Source of the DNA: Rhizobium terricola
GTDB lineage: Bacteria > Pseudomonadota > Alphaproteobacteria > Rhizobiales > Rhizobiaceae
Assembly: GCF_012927355.1 (NCBI RefSeq)
Contig: NZ_JABBGK010000005.1
Location: forward strand, 124,001 to 188,000
Direction of reading: 5' to 3'
DNA length: 64,000 bases
Shown here in pieces: positions 48,091-55,875 of the stretch (position 1 is the first letter of the stretch; each line of letters opens with the position of its first letter). Both the position numbers and the translations under genes were made by a program. The notes under the pieces are model-generated. The model made no database searches. It was given only the letters and a program-made list of their open reading frames with translations, and was not told the origin of the DNA.

Positions 48091-48348
48091 ATGATCGCGC
48101 AGCCCTATCACCTCTATGTCGAACGCTCGGACGCCTCGAAGAACATGGCCCGCTACTATGCCATGTCGATCGAACCCAACCTGTTCGGGGACGTCTGTCT
48201 CCTGCGCAAATGGGGCCGCATCGGAAGCAAGGGGCAGATGATGGTCCATCGTTTCGGACGGGAAGAGGAAGCTGTCGAACTGTTTCTCGATCTGCTCCTA
48301 CAAAAGCGTAAACGCGGTTACCGCCCGCGCGCCTCTGTGCTGAGTTGA
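48091..48348 (+). CDS. WGR-domain protein
   Basis: 85 residues from ATG 48091. The WGR signature is 'HLYVERSDASKNMARYYAMSIEPNLFGDVCLLRKWGRIGSKGQ'. WGR domains bind nucleic acids and usually accompany PARP or Ku-like repair proteins; here the domain stands alone, as on many alphaproteobacterial plasmids. It is a plus-strand gene and has no stem-loop leader of the type seen next to its minus-strand neighbours. Confidence 0.85.
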   Translation: MIAQPYHLYVERSDASKNMARYYAMSIEPNLFGDVCLLRKWGRIGSKGQMMVHRFGREEEAVELFLDLLLQKRKRGYRPRASVLS

Positions 48349-48352
48349 GAAA

Positions 48353-48370
48353 GGCCCGCCGAAGCGGGCC
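48353..48370 (-). terminator. Terminator of the 57-residue gene
   Basis: GGCCCGC-CGAA-GCGGGCC; on the minus strand it is followed by TTTCT, 11 nt after the stop of the gene at 48382. It also lies at the end of the convergent WGR gene. Confidence 0.6.
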
Positions 48371-48381
48371 AAGAAGGCGCC

Positions 48382-48555
48382 TCATTGGCGCCGGTTCCAG
48401 TCGGTCTCGAAGGACACCTCGATCTCGACGAAGAACGGGATCTTGATCGCAAGCTTCAGGCCGAGCTTGCCCTTGCGGAAGAAGTGGCTGATCACCTTAC
48501 CGAGAGTCCGGAGCCGGCGGCCGGTGGCGGCGAGGAATTGGGCGAGTTGTTGCAT
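48382..48555 (-). CDS. Small basic protein, 57 residues
   Basis: ATG 48555 has AAAGGAGAAA 6 nt upstream. The sequence begins MQQLAQFLAATGRRLRTLGK and ends 'IPFFVEIEVSFETDWNRRQ'; it is basic and amphipathic with a central K/F-rich stretch. Its own ribosome site, terminator and structured leader support a real gene. The family is not recognised. Confidence 0.7.
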   Translation of the reverse strand: MQQLAQFLAATGRRLRTLGKVISHFFRKGKLGLKLAIKIPFFVEIEVSFETDWNRRQ

Positions 48556-48622
48556 GGCGTTTCTCCTTTCGAAATGCGGTCATCGCAGGGGATAAGCGGC
48601 AGACCGGAAAGGAGGGACGCAC

Positions 48623-48720
48623 CCAAAGGGCCGGAACGGAGGTGGAGGACCTGCCGGCGACCGAATTTTGATCCGCGAGGAGCCGCAGAAAGCGGCGGGG
48701 AAAATTCTGGCGGTGGCAGG
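48623..48720 (-). promoter_or_regulatory. Structured leader element E1
   Basis: Two modules. Module A (48623-48650): CGCACCC, GGCCGGAAC, GGAGG. Module B (48650-48720): arms CCTGCC...GAATTTT (48650-48669) and AAAATTC...GGCAGG (48701-48720) enclosing TCCGCGAGGA and an inner GCCGC/GCGGC hairpin. The same plan recurs at 50528 and 52388. It lies 68 nt ahead of the gene at 48382 in a 332-nt gap. Confidence 0.6.
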
Positions 48721-48887
48721 TTGCGTCGTGACGAACGGGCTGCAACATCCCCGATGACAGATGACGGCAGGTCGAAAGGAAGAGGCTCAGCTGGTCGTTC
48801 TCGCCATCATTGCGATGGTCTCGCCGGCATCTCAACGAAGGGCCGCTCTCGCCGCCCCTCGGATAGTCGAACTCGCCGCAGGATCGG

Positions 48888-49298
48888 TTATGATGCTGGG
48901 CACCTGATGTAGCTGACACGGGAGGCACTTACCGCGATACCGGTTTCCCGTGTGATATCCTTGAGGATCGGTGCCAGCGAGCCGAGATCCTGTTCAGTAA
49001 GCGGAACCAGCTCCGGATAGTCGATGTCGAGCTCATCCAGCAGGATGATCGTGAAGCGCCCGAAGATCTCGGTCTCACCCTCCAGCCGGTACGCGGCATA
49101 TTCGTCGTCGCCGGCAAGAACGCTCCGCTCCAATGCCATGGTGGTCCGGATACGACCGGCAGCCGCCTCAAGCCCTTCGAGCAGTCGATCATGGAGATTT
49201 CGCGAGACGTCAGTATCGCAGTCGAAGCGGTTTGCGAGGACGACGAGCCGGAAGCCGGCAAGCTTGGTGTAAAGCATGAGGTTCTGATTGGTTGTCAT
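48888..49298 (-). CDS. Conserved hypothetical protein
   Basis: 136 residues from ATG 49298, with AAGGAGA 7 nt upstream. 'MLYTKLAGFRLVVLANRFDCDTDVSRNLHDRLLEGLEAAAG' and 'TIILLDELDIDYPELVPLTEQDLGSLAPILKDI' suggest a small cytoplasmic alpha/beta protein. No catalytic motif is seen. It is part of the minus-strand row of accessory genes and carries leader element E2. Confidence 0.65.
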   Translation of the reverse strand: MTTNQNLMLYTKLAGFRLVVLANRFDCDTDVSRNLHDRLLEGLEAAAGRIRTTMALERSVLAGDDEYAAYRLEGETEIFGRFTIILLDELDIDYPELVPLTEQDLGSLAPILKDITRETGIAVSASRVSYIRCPAS

Positions 49299-49352
49299 AT
49301 GTGATCTCCTTCATCTTGATGACGGAGATCGGCCACTCCGTGGCAAAGAGGG

Positions 49353-49458
49353 GTCAAGGACCGCGGCACGCGGCTCGCCAGCGGGGGAACCGATTTTTTC
49401 GGGAAGCGAAGTGCAACGCAGCGGCGGAAAAATTGGGGGAGACCGCGCCGTCCTTGAC
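49353..49458 (-). promoter_or_regulatory. Structured leader element E2
   Basis: Outer stem GTCAAGGAC-CGCGG (49353-49366) pairs with CCGCG-CC-GTCCTTGAC (49443-49458). The inner stem is CCGATTTTTT (49390-49399) with AAAAATTGG (49428-49436). It lies about 55-160 nt ahead of the gene at 48888 and shares its inner arms and GGGTCAAGGA start with E3. Confidence 0.6.
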
Positions 49459-49488
49459 GCCGGATTTGCTGGAGTAAACTGGGACGTC

Positions 49489-49519
<31 letters not shown>

Positions 49520-49652
49520 ACCCGCGGGCCCGGGGGGACCGCGACCGTTTCCGGCGCGAGCCGGCGGGGAGGGTCGTGGGGTGAAATCCCTGACAGCCGA
49601 GAGGCCGGTCGATCCGGCGGACCGGCTCACATAACAGGAGGAAAAAGCCGCC

Positions 49653-49817
49653 TCAGAAGGGCGGCTCGGCTTCGATAGTGCCGTCCTGTTCGGCAAGCGC
49701 CACGGCCAGATCAGCCTGGGCGAGCTGCAGCTCCGCTTCGATCTGGCGCCGCTCGACGGCGTCGCAGGCGTTCCTCAACTCGCGGCGCAGTTCCTCGATG
49801 TGCTGTTCAATGGTCAT
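49653..49817 (-). CDS. Small helical protein, 54 residues
   Basis: ATG 49817 has AAGGAGA 6 nt upstream. The protein (MTIEQHIEELRRELRNACDA...QAELQLAQADLAVALAEQ type heptads) is one long amphipathic coiled coil with an acidic end. Much longer frames in the same phase extend upstream but run through leader elements and are not credible. No family is recognised. Confidence 0.6.
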   Translation of the reverse strand: MTIEQHIEELRRELRNACDAVERRQIEAELQLAQADLAVALAEQDGTIEAEPPF

Positions 49818-49875
49818 CGTCTCATCTCCTTGAGTTCGTGAAAGACGAGACGGCGGGGCGGGAAGAGATGACGGG

Positions 49876-49988
49876 GTCAAGGAGCGCGGAAGCGACCGCC
49901 GGCGGCGGCGAGTGGGGGAGCCGATTTTGTTGGAGTGGAGGAAACCGGAGCGGAGGCAAAATTGGGGGAAACCGCTCGTCCTCGAGGC
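49876..49988 (-). promoter_or_regulatory. Structured leader element E3
   Basis: GTCAAGGAGCG (49876-49886) faces CGCTCGTCCTCGAG further right; the inner stem is CCGATTTTG (49921-49929) with CAAAATTGG (49957-49965). It is closely related to E2 in order and wording and precedes the gene at 49653. Confidence 0.55.
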
Positions 49989-50055
49989 CGGCATTTCTTC
50001 CCGGCACGATAGCATCCACTGAGCAGACATATTCCGGTTCCGTATCGCACCGAAA

Positions 50056-50090
50056 AAGCCGGCGGCAGGCTCGATGCCTGCCGCCGGCTT
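50056..50090 (-). terminator. Intrinsic terminator of DUF736 copy 1
   Basis: A perfect 15-bp stem (AAGCCGGCGGCAGGC / GCCTGCCGCCGGCTT) with a 5-nt loop; on the minus strand it runs into TTTTT. A second GC hairpin (GGCCCCGC / GCGGGGCC, 50109-50131) lies between it and the stop codon. Confidence 0.8.
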
Positions 50091-50140
50091 GGTCTTTGTG
50101 GCCGGTTGGCCCCGCCTCGCGGGCGGGGCCTGTCCGGATC

Positions 50141-50449
50141 TCAGTCCCGGTTGGGGCGGGACCAGATCAGCTGGTAGCCGTCCTCGCCCTCGACCTCGGT
50201 GAGCGTCGCGTAGATCGGAGCGGGGAAGCTCGGGTCGTCGAGCTTGACCGAGAGGTAGTCGCGGTCCTGCTCGGAGCGCTTCTGCCAGGCCGCACCCAGC
50301 TCGACGTTGCCGGCGTAGATGCGGTAGTGCGGGCCCTTGTCGGAGGGGTTTTCGATGCGGGCGATGCGGGCCTTGACGTTGAGGGCGAGCGTGCGGATCG
50401 AGCCGTTGAAGCCGGTTTCGGAGGTGGTGAAGGTGCCGATGGTTGCCAT
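50141..50449 (-). CDS. DUF736 protein, copy 1
   Basis: 102 residues, '[20 protein letters not shown]', the highly conserved start of DUF736, a small family almost confined to alphaproteobacterial plasmids and integrative elements. ATG 50449 is preceded by AAAGGAAT. The function is unknown; the compact beta-rich sequence and abundance on mobile DNA suggest a role in establishment. Only two residues differ from the copy at 52001 (Ile/Val and Tyr/Phe). Confidence 0.92.
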   Translation of the reverse strand: MATIGTFTTSETGFNGSIRTLALNVKARIARIENPSDKGPHYRIYAGNVELGAAWQKRSEQDRDYLSVKLDDPSFPAPIYATLTEVEGEDGYQLIWSRPNRD

Positions 50450-50527
50450 TGTCGTATTCCTTTGCTGTTTCGGGCCGCGCCCATCGCGGCCTCGATGGCT
50501 GTCGCAAGGATCGGGGACGATCGGACC

Positions 50528-50630
50528 GCACCCGGAGGGCCGGAATGGAATGGAGGGCGGCCAGGAGAAACTTTGTTGTTCCGCGAGGAATGGGCGCACC
50601 GCGCTCAGGGGAAGAAAGTTTCGGAAGGCC
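50528..50630 (-). promoter_or_regulatory. Structured leader element E4a
   Basis: Module A (50528-50560): CGCACCC, GGCCGGAA, GGAGGGCGG. Module B: GAAACTTT (50567-50574) with AAAGTTTC (50615-50622) inside GGCC/GGCC, enclosing TTCCGCGAGGA and GCGC-ACC-GCGC. Same order and spacing to the gene (about 80 nt) as E1. Confidence 0.6.
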
Positions 50631-50796
50631 GTTGCGGGAGGACGATCGAGGCGAAGCCGGTTTTCGATCAGACATGCCTCATCGAGCCCGCGAATGGAGC
50701 GCCGCTGACTCTGGCAAAGGGGCGTGGCAATGGCGGCCGCGCACAGTTGGGCCATAACTCCGATCTCGGCGCATCGGCGGACCAATCACTCCGGCT

Positions 50797-51852
50797 TTAG
50801 TTCAGGCCGTACCAAGTCCCGCGACCCGCTCCATGAAGGGTCAGATGCCCCTGTTCGGTCAACGCCCGAAGATGATCCTTGACGGTGTTGCGGCTTGCGC
50901 CTGTGGCCTTGGCCGCGTCCATCACCGTAACGCGCCCGCGCTCACGCGCCAGTTCGAGGATCGAGACCGACAACTCCGGCAGGTCGCCCAGCAGGATGCG
51001 TTCACGCTCGATCTTGCGCTCGAGCCGCTGCTTCTGGCGCTGCAGGCTCCGGAGGAAAAACTCGACCCACGGATTCCAGTCCTGTTGATCTGTCCGGATC
51101 GTGCCCTGCGTTCGACGAAGCGCGAGGTAGTAGGCTTCCTTGTTCTGCTCGACAACGCTTTCGAGGGAGCTGTATGGCACGTAGGTATAGCCCGCCCGAA
51201 GGAGCAGCAAAGTGGTCAAGGCTCGCGACAGGCGGCCATTGCCGTCCTGGAAAGGATGGATTTCCAGAAAGACCACCACGACGACAGCGACGATGAGCAG
51301 AGGGTGAAACTTCCCATCCTTCTCCTGGGCCTGTTGCCAGGACACCAGTTCCGACATCCGGCGCGGCGTATCAAAGGGGGATGCTGTCGCGAAGACGACG
51401 CCCAGGCTTCGTCCATCTTCGTCGAAGGCTTCGACGTTGTTGGCAAGGGTTTTCCAGTTTCCCCTGTGTCGCTCATCCTTGGTCGAGTGAGCGAGTAGAT
51501 CGTGATGGAGTTGTCGGATGTGATTTTCGTCAAGCGGGATCGCGTCGAAGGCGGAAAAGATCGTTTCCATTACCTCGGCATAGCCTGCGACCTCCTGTTC
51601 GTCTCGGCTGGTGAACGAGCCGATTCGGAGGTTCGAGAGCAGCCTTTCGACTTCTCGGTCGCTCAGTTTTGCGCCTTCGATACGGGTCGAAGAGCCGATG
51701 CTTTCGATCGTCGCGACCCGGCGCAAGCTGGAGAGCCGGTCTGGCGCGATACGACCGAGCGCTCGCCATGCACCTTTGAATTCGTCGATCTCGGCGATCA
51801 ACGACAGGATCTCAGGCGTGATACGCAGTTTCGCCAGATCAAGGGCTGTCAT
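50797..51852 (-). CDS. Fic-family protein with C-terminal winged helix
   Basis: 351 residues. The Fic core motif HPFQDGNGRLSR is near residue 204 and all key residues (His, Asp, Gly-Asn-Gly, Arg) are intact. The N-terminal inhibitory helix motif S-x3-E-G (STRIEG, residues 55-60) marks it as self-inhibited. The C-terminus (VTVMDAAKATGASRNTVKDHLRALTEQGHL) is a winged helix. It probably AMP-ylates a protein target and may bind its own promoter, which has repeated CATCC units. It sits between the duplicated DUF736 units. Confidence 0.9.
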   Translation of the reverse strand: MTALDLAKLRITPEILSLIAEIDEFKGAWRALGRIAPDRLSSLRRVATIESIGSSTRIEGAKLSDREVERLLSNLRIGSFTSRDEQEVAGYAEVMETIFSAFDAIPLDENHIRQLHHDLLAHSTKDERHRGNWKTLANNVEAFDEDGRSLGVVFATASPFDTPRRMSELVSWQQAQEKDGKFHPLLIVAVVVVVFLEIHPFQDGNGRLSRALTTLLLLRAGYTYVPYSSLESVVEQNKEAYYLALRRTQGTIRTDQQDWNPWVEFFLRSLQRQKQRLERKIERERILLGDLPELSVSILELARERGRVTVMDAAKATGASRNTVKDHLRALTEQGHLTLHGAGRGTWYGLN

Positions 51853-51924
51853 CCATTACCCCATCCGTTTCCATCCGAATGGGATATGACATACCGGACT
51901 CCATTTTTCCATCCATTTTCATCC
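51850..51924 (-). repeat. Direct repeats in the Fic promoter
   Basis: The unit (C)CATCC, mostly preceded by TTT, occurs at 51850, 51861, 51871, 51909 and 51920. Pairs are about 10-11 bp apart, one helical turn, so a protein could bind them on one face. Confidence 0.6.
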
Positions 51925-52000
51925 AATAAGGAAGAACGGCGGAAAAAAGTCAGAGCGCGGGAGAGGCCCCGCCCGATGGGCGGAGCCTGGAGGGGGGACC

Positions 52001-52309
52001 TCAGTCGCGGTTGGGGCGCGACCAGATCAGCTGGTAACCGTCCTCGCCCTCGACTTCGGTGAGCGTTGCGTAGATCGGGGCGGGGAAGCTCGGGTCGTCG
52101 AGCTTGACCGAGAGGTAGTCGCGGTCCTGCTCGGAGCGCTTCTGCCAGGCCGCACCCAGCTCGACGTTGCCGGCGTAGATGCGGAAGTGCGGGCCCTTGT
52201 CGGAGGGGTTTTCGACGCGGGCGATGCGGGCCTTGACGTTGAGGGCGAGCGTGCGGATCGAGCCGTTGAAGCCGGTTTCGGAGGTGGTGAAGGTGCCGAT
52301 GGTTGCCAT
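52001..52309 (-). CDS. DUF736 protein, copy 2
   Basis: 102 residues, differing from copy 1 by Ile/Val near residue 32 and Tyr/Phe near residue 42. Start, ribosome site and leader are the same as copy 1. Its stop is followed by GAGGCCCCGCC...GGCGGAGCC, a weaker hairpin than that of copy 1. The role is unknown, as for copy 1. Confidence 0.92.
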   Translation of the reverse strand: MATIGTFTTSETGFNGSIRTLALNVKARIARVENPSDKGPHFRIYAGNVELGAAWQKRSEQDRDYLSVKLDDPSFPAPIYATLTEVEGEDGYQLIWSRPNRD

Positions 52310-52387
52310 TGTCGTATTCCTTTGCTGTTTCGGGCCGCGCCCATCGCGGCCTCGATGGCTGTCGCAAGGATCGGGGACGATCGGACC

Positions 52388-52490
52388 GCACCCGGAGGGC
52401 CGGAATGGAATGGAGGGCGGCCAGGAGAAACTTTGTTGTTCCGCGAGGAATGGGCGCACCGCGCTCAGGGGAAGAAAGTTTGGGAAGGCC
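52388..52490 (-). promoter_or_regulatory. Structured leader element E4b
   Basis: Identical to E4a except for one base in the right arm (AAAGTTTG instead of AAAGTTTC), which opens the outermost pair only. Confidence 0.6.
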
Positions 52491-52750
52491 GTTGCGGGAG
52501 GACGATCGAGGCGAAGCCGGTTTTCGATCAGACACGCCTCATCGAGCCCGCGAAGGACGTGGCCTGGCTCAGGGGCATAAGGAATACGGCGATGGCAGCT
52601 GTGCCCCGACGGCTAGCCGGATCCCGCAACGGTGCGTCCGCTGCCTTGCCACATGTCAAAATCAAACGTCCGGGAACAACCGAACAAGGGCGTTGCGTTG
52701 GCCGTTCTTCGGGCTATCGTCGTGCTCGCGAATCGTCGCCCGGAGGATCT

Positions 52751-52927
52751 ATGCGTCAGCAGACAAAGCCGTTTATCGTCGAAATCAAGCCGTCCCGGAA
52801 GCTCAAGCCGATCGACCGGAACACCTCGATCTGGGGCAAACTGGACCTTACGGCTGATCCTGACACGGTCTCCGCGTTGAAGCCTGAACAGGCACCGGCC
52901 GCTGGCGAGACCAACGACCGACGCTGA
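52751..52927 (+). CDS. Small conserved-looking protein, 58 residues
   Basis: ATG 52751 with GGAGG 5 nt upstream. 'MRQQTKPFIVEIKPSRKLKP...SIWGKLDLTADPDTV' is basic then acidic, and has the look of a small DNA- or protein-binding peptide. It ends 6 nt before the convergent ArdC stop. It is a plus-strand gene without a stem-loop leader. The family is not recognised with certainty. Confidence 0.6.
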   Translation: MRQQTKPFIVEIKPSRKLKPIDRNTSIWGKLDLTADPDTVSALKPEQAPAAGETNDRR

Positions 52928-52933
52928 TGGTTC

Positions 52934-53857
52934 TCAGGCAGCGAGCCGCTCGTCGGCGGCTTCGGGCTGCAGGCCATGCAGGAAGCTAACGGCCCGCTGC
53001 GCATGCGCCGCCGCCTGGAAGATCGCCCGTCTGTCGTCGGTCAGGACCTTGAGCCAGGAGCCAAGGTACGAGGCGTGATCAGGGCGGGGCTCGAGCTCGG
53101 GAACAATGCCGAGGTCGGCGCAAAGAAAGCAGCTGCCGAGTTCGGCGATCAGTTCCTCTCGCGCCCGCTCTGATTTGTCCTTGGCATAGCGGCTGAGGTC
53201 GCGGCCGAGGCGATGCGCCGGCGCCGTCCAGTGCGTAACCTCGTGGCTCAAGGTCGCATAATAGCTTGCCGCATCCTTGAAGCTCTCAAACGGCGGCATC
53301 TGGATGATGTCGGCGGCCGGAGCAAAGAAGGCCTGGTTGCCACCGTGGCGGATCACAGCGCCCGTGTTGCGAAAGAACCGGTCGGCATGTTCGATACGCT
53401 CGACCGGATCGAGAACCGGAGCCGACTGGTGACGATACTGGTCGGGAAGTCCGTCGATCTGTTCGACGTTGAAAACACTGTAGGCCTTCAGGAAGGGGAT
53501 TTCCCGCTCGACCTCGCCGCCATTTCCATCGGTTTCGGACTTGGTAAAACGGCTGGCGAAGACGACCGTGGCACCCGTCTCGCCCTTGCGGACGGCAGCA
53601 CCCAGTTCGAGGGCCTGCTTGAACGTCATCCACGTGGATGACGTATATCCCCGGGCGCTGCCCTCCGACCAGAGAAGCAGCACGTTGACGCCCGAATATG
53701 GCTGCCCGTTATGACGTAGCGGCCGGGTAATGCGGCCGGTCGTGTTCTCGGAGTTCCATGGTTTCATCCACGGCCGCACGCCCTTCGCCAGATCCTCTAC
53801 GATTCTATCCGTGATGCGGGTATAAAGATCCACCCGTTGTTTCTCCGTACTGCTCAT
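52934..53857 (-). CDS. ardC: ArdC-type antirestriction protein
   Basis: 307 residues from ATG 53857 (GGAGG upstream). The N-terminal single-strand-DNA-binding domain (DLYTRITDRIVEDLAKGVRPWMKPWN, 'YSGVNVLLLW') is followed by a metallopeptidase-like domain with HEVTH near residue 215 and a downstream Glu (EELIAELGSCFL). ArdC protects incoming conjugative DNA from host restriction. It belongs in the region predicted to enter the recipient first. Confidence 0.9.
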   Translation of the reverse strand: MSSTEKQRVDLYTRITDRIVEDLAKGVRPWMKPWNSENTTGRITRPLRHNGQPYSGVNVLLLWSEGSARGYTSSTWMTFKQALELGAAVRKGETGATVVFASRFTKSETDGNGGEVEREIPFLKAYSVFNVEQIDGLPDQYRHQSAPVLDPVERIEHADRFFRNTGAVIRHGGNQAFFAPAADIIQMPPFESFKDAASYYATLSHEVTHWTAPAHRLGRDLSRYAKDKSERAREELIAELGSCFLCADLGIVPELEPRPDHASYLGSWLKVLTDDRRAIFQAAAHAQRAVSFLHGLQPEAADERLAA

Positions 53858-53934
53858 CTTCAAGCCTCCGTTTTGAGGCCGCGCCCGTCGCGGCCCGTTG
53901 CGGAGGGCAGAAGGCAGGAGCCGATCAGCCGGCC

Positions 53935-53972
53935 GATGCACCGGAACGGCCGGAACTTAAGTGGAGGACGGC
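53935..53972 (-). promoter_or_regulatory. Leader module A of ardC (element E6)
   Basis: TGCACC, GGCCGGAAC, GGAGGACGGC in the same order, and at the same 80-115 nt distance from the start, as in E1 and E4. The A/T-armed stem of module B is not evident here. The 303-nt gap otherwise contains GC-rich hairpins. Confidence 0.5.
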
Positions 53973-54160
53973 GGAGCCGTTGCATCTGCCGGCAGCTCCT
54001 GCAGACCCGACAAGCGGGACGGGCCGCGACGGGCGTGCCATCTGCCTGACTTCCGTTCCCTATTGGCTGCGTCAGCGACATGAAAACTGGCCGGCTCCGT
54101 CAGGGAACCGGCCGTTCTCGCTGTTGTCCAAAGGCGGGGCCGAAGCCCCGCCGGCAGGGC

Positions 54161-54748
54161 CTAGTCGAAGGCCGAGATCTGCGCTTCGGCGGCCTTGCGG
54201 CCCAGCGAGGGACCCGGCTGCTCGACCGGCCGGTCGAATGGTTTCCAGGTCTCGCCGATCACCTGGGCATAGGCGGCGACGGCGCCTTCGGCCGCCATTC
54301 TGAGCGAATGGGCCTGGATGCCCATGTCGGCGGCGAATTCGCGCTTGCGCTGGGCGGTGCTGTCATAGCCGACGGGGCCGTCGAGGTCCTCGTCGCGGGC
54401 GTCGTTGGCGGCCTTGGCCGTGGCATCGCGCGCCTCGGTGACGGCGCGGCTATAGAACTGGCCGGCGCCGTGGGCCGAGCCGACGAAGGCGCCGACGATG
54501 CGCTGCAGGTGGATCTGCATGGCCTTGTCGCCAAGTCCGTCGCCGAGCGCATCGGCGGTCTCGATGACGAGCCGTTCGTGAAGGTCGCGGATGCCGTCGC
54601 TGTCAATGACCGCGGTGCCGAAACTCTCGGCGATTTTCAGCGCCTGGCTGGCGTCGGGGCATGTCAGCCGGACCATGTCGATGGTGGCGCCCTTGCGCAG
54701 TTGCACGACGCGGGCGGATTGGCGAGAGGAGGGTGCGGACTTGGCCAT
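54161..54748 (-). CDS. Conserved hypothetical protein
   Basis: 195 residues, ATG 54748 with AAAGGAAA upstream. 'VRLTCPDASQALKIAESFGTAVIDSDGIRDLHERLVIETADALGDGLGDKAMQIHLQRIVGAFVGSAHGAGQFYSRAVTEARDAT' is helical and cytoplasmic. It resembles a family I associate with rhizobial plasmid accessory regions, but no function can be named. It stands between ardC and the unknown operon at 55-57 kb. Confidence 0.65.
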   Translation of the reverse strand: MAKSAPSSRQSARVVQLRKGATIDMVRLTCPDASQALKIAESFGTAVIDSDGIRDLHERLVIETADALGDGLGDKAMQIHLQRIVGAFVGSAHGAGQFYSRAVTEARDATAKAANDARDEDLDGPVGYDSTAQRKREFAADMGIQAHSLRMAAEGAVAAYAQVIGETWKPFDRPVEQPGPSLGRKAAEAQISAFD

Positions 54749-55102
54749 GATCGTTTCCTTTCGAGGTCGTCCGAAGCGGTTCCGGCCCTTGCCGGCTTGC
54801 CCTTCGGTGCGGTCACCCCGAACCGGCGGAGGACGGGTGTTTCAGGGTCCGGTCCTGCCTGGACGAGCGGAGCCGGTTTGCGGGCGAAGAGGGCACACTG
54901 CCCTCGAAAGAGCACGCGAGCCTGCTCGGTGAAGGACGGCGGGGTCCGGCCGCCCCGCGGCGCGACAGCGGCCTTGAAGCGCACGGCCGCCGGTTCAGAC
55001 CGCAGCAAAACCGAAGGGCGATCCGGCAGGGGAGGGATCATGAAGTCCTCGAACGAAACGACAGGCCCGCCCGCTTGCCTGAGCCTTTCCAGCTCACCGA
55101 CG
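54749..55102. other. Gap with a degenerate leader module
   Basis: 354 nt. On the minus strand a stretch around 54810-54840 (GGTGCGGTCACC, GAACCGGCGGAGGACGG) resembles module A of the other leaders. No A/T-armed stem and no gene are seen. Confidence 0.4.
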
Positions 55103-55522
55103 TCAAGCGCTCTGCCTATCGCTTGGCCGGCTTCGGCAACCGGTAGGATTGCAGCCAGGTCGGGCCGTGCGAGTTGCGAAGTCCGCGCAGCAGACCGCCG
55201 TCATTATACGGCGGCCGCCCATCCAGGCGTTGTTGAGGATCGATTTCCAGCACCGTCCATGCCTGGCGGCATAGGCCTGAAGTGCTGCTTCCTGTTCCGG
55301 CGTCAAAGGCGGCAGCGTTTCGCGTGTGCGACGAACGGTGCGCGTTTTTGGTCTGGGATCCGCCGGTGCTTCCCTTAGAGCGATCAACCGCCTGAGTTCC
55401 GCGACACCGGCATTGAGGCAGGCTTCGCCTTCGAGGTGATGGAACTGCAGCCAGAAAGCGGTTCGCTCCGCCGGTGATGCGCCGATGCCTGCTCTTCGCT
55501 CCAGGTCTCCGATCGTGCTCAT
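55103..55522 (-). pseudogene. Hypothetical protein with a probable -1 frameshift near its end
   Basis: Starts at ATG 55522, overlapping the upstream stop by 4 nt (ATGA). The first 105 codons look sound ('ERTAFWLQFHHLEGEACLNAGVAELRRLIALRE'). At about 55210-55218 the frame shifts: the present frame reads poor sequence to a stop at 55103, while the alternative reads 'PPYNDGGLLRGLRNSHGPTW' then 'LQSYRLPKPAKR' and stops at 55116. One missing G in a GGCGG(G)CCGCC run would explain it. It may be a real mutation or a sequencing error. Confidence 0.6.
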
Positions 55523-55875
55523 GGCGTCCAGCCTCCACGACCCGAGTTTGCGACGACCTTGCCGTCGGAACCGGCTCGCGCCCGCAGCGACGCGAGTGCC
55601 GCATCCTGTCGGGCGAGTTTTCTCGAAAGCGCATCGATTTCCGGCTGACGCTCGGCGGTGATCGCGGCCAGATTGGCCCGGTAGCGTTCGAGGAAGACGC
55701 CCGGCTCTGGCGCCTTGCCGCGACGATATCCGGACTGACGGCGACCAAGCTGGGGAATGATCGTGGTCATGCGTCGCGTGATCTGGCGGTCGATCAGATC
55801 GAGCTGGTGCTGTGTCTGCCGCCGTGCCGCTTCCATTCTGGTAAACTGAGCGGCGCGTTGCTCGGAACTGGACAT
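55519..55875 (-). CDS. Hypothetical coiled-coil protein
   Basis: 118 residues from ATG 55875, which overlaps the upstream stop by 1 nt (TAATG). 'FTRMEAARRQTQHQLDLIDRQITRRMTTIIPQLGRR' and 'YRANLAAITAERQPEIDALSRKLARQDAALASLRARAG' are two helical coiled-coil stretches. Middle gene of a tight four-gene operon (57232 to 55103). No family is known to me. Confidence 0.65.
   Translation of the reverse strand: MSSSEQRAAQFTRMEAARRQTQHQLDLIDRQITRRMTTIIPQLGRRQSGYRRGKAPEPGVFLERYRANLAAITAERQPEIDALSRKLARQDAALASLRARAGSDGKVVANSGRGGWTP

Larger units (their letters stand above)
50141..50694 (-). repeat. Duplicated DUF736 unit, copy A (gene plus leader)
   Basis: Near-identical to 52001-52554 at a constant offset of 1860 nt. 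I count 8 differences in the 309-nt gene but only 2 in the 245-nt leader. Identity ends sharply at 50695. The Fic gene lies between the copies. Confidence 0.9.
52001..52554 (-). repeat. Duplicated DUF736 unit, copy B (gene plus leader)
   Basis: Second copy of 50141-50694, directly repeated. Flanking DNA on both sides is unrelated. No IS or recombinase site was seen at the ends. Confidence 0.9.

Noticed and set aside
49570..49640. Sequence GGGGTGAAATCCCTGACAGCCGAGAGG, split here only as a resemblance to an FMN riboswitch
   Set aside because: Only a short motif matches, the strand is opposite to the neighbouring genes and no riboflavin gene is near.
49653..50675. 340-codon minus-strand frame
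   Set aside because: Only its last 54 codons are credible (own ribosome site); the rest crosses the DUF736 gene in another frame and two hairpins.
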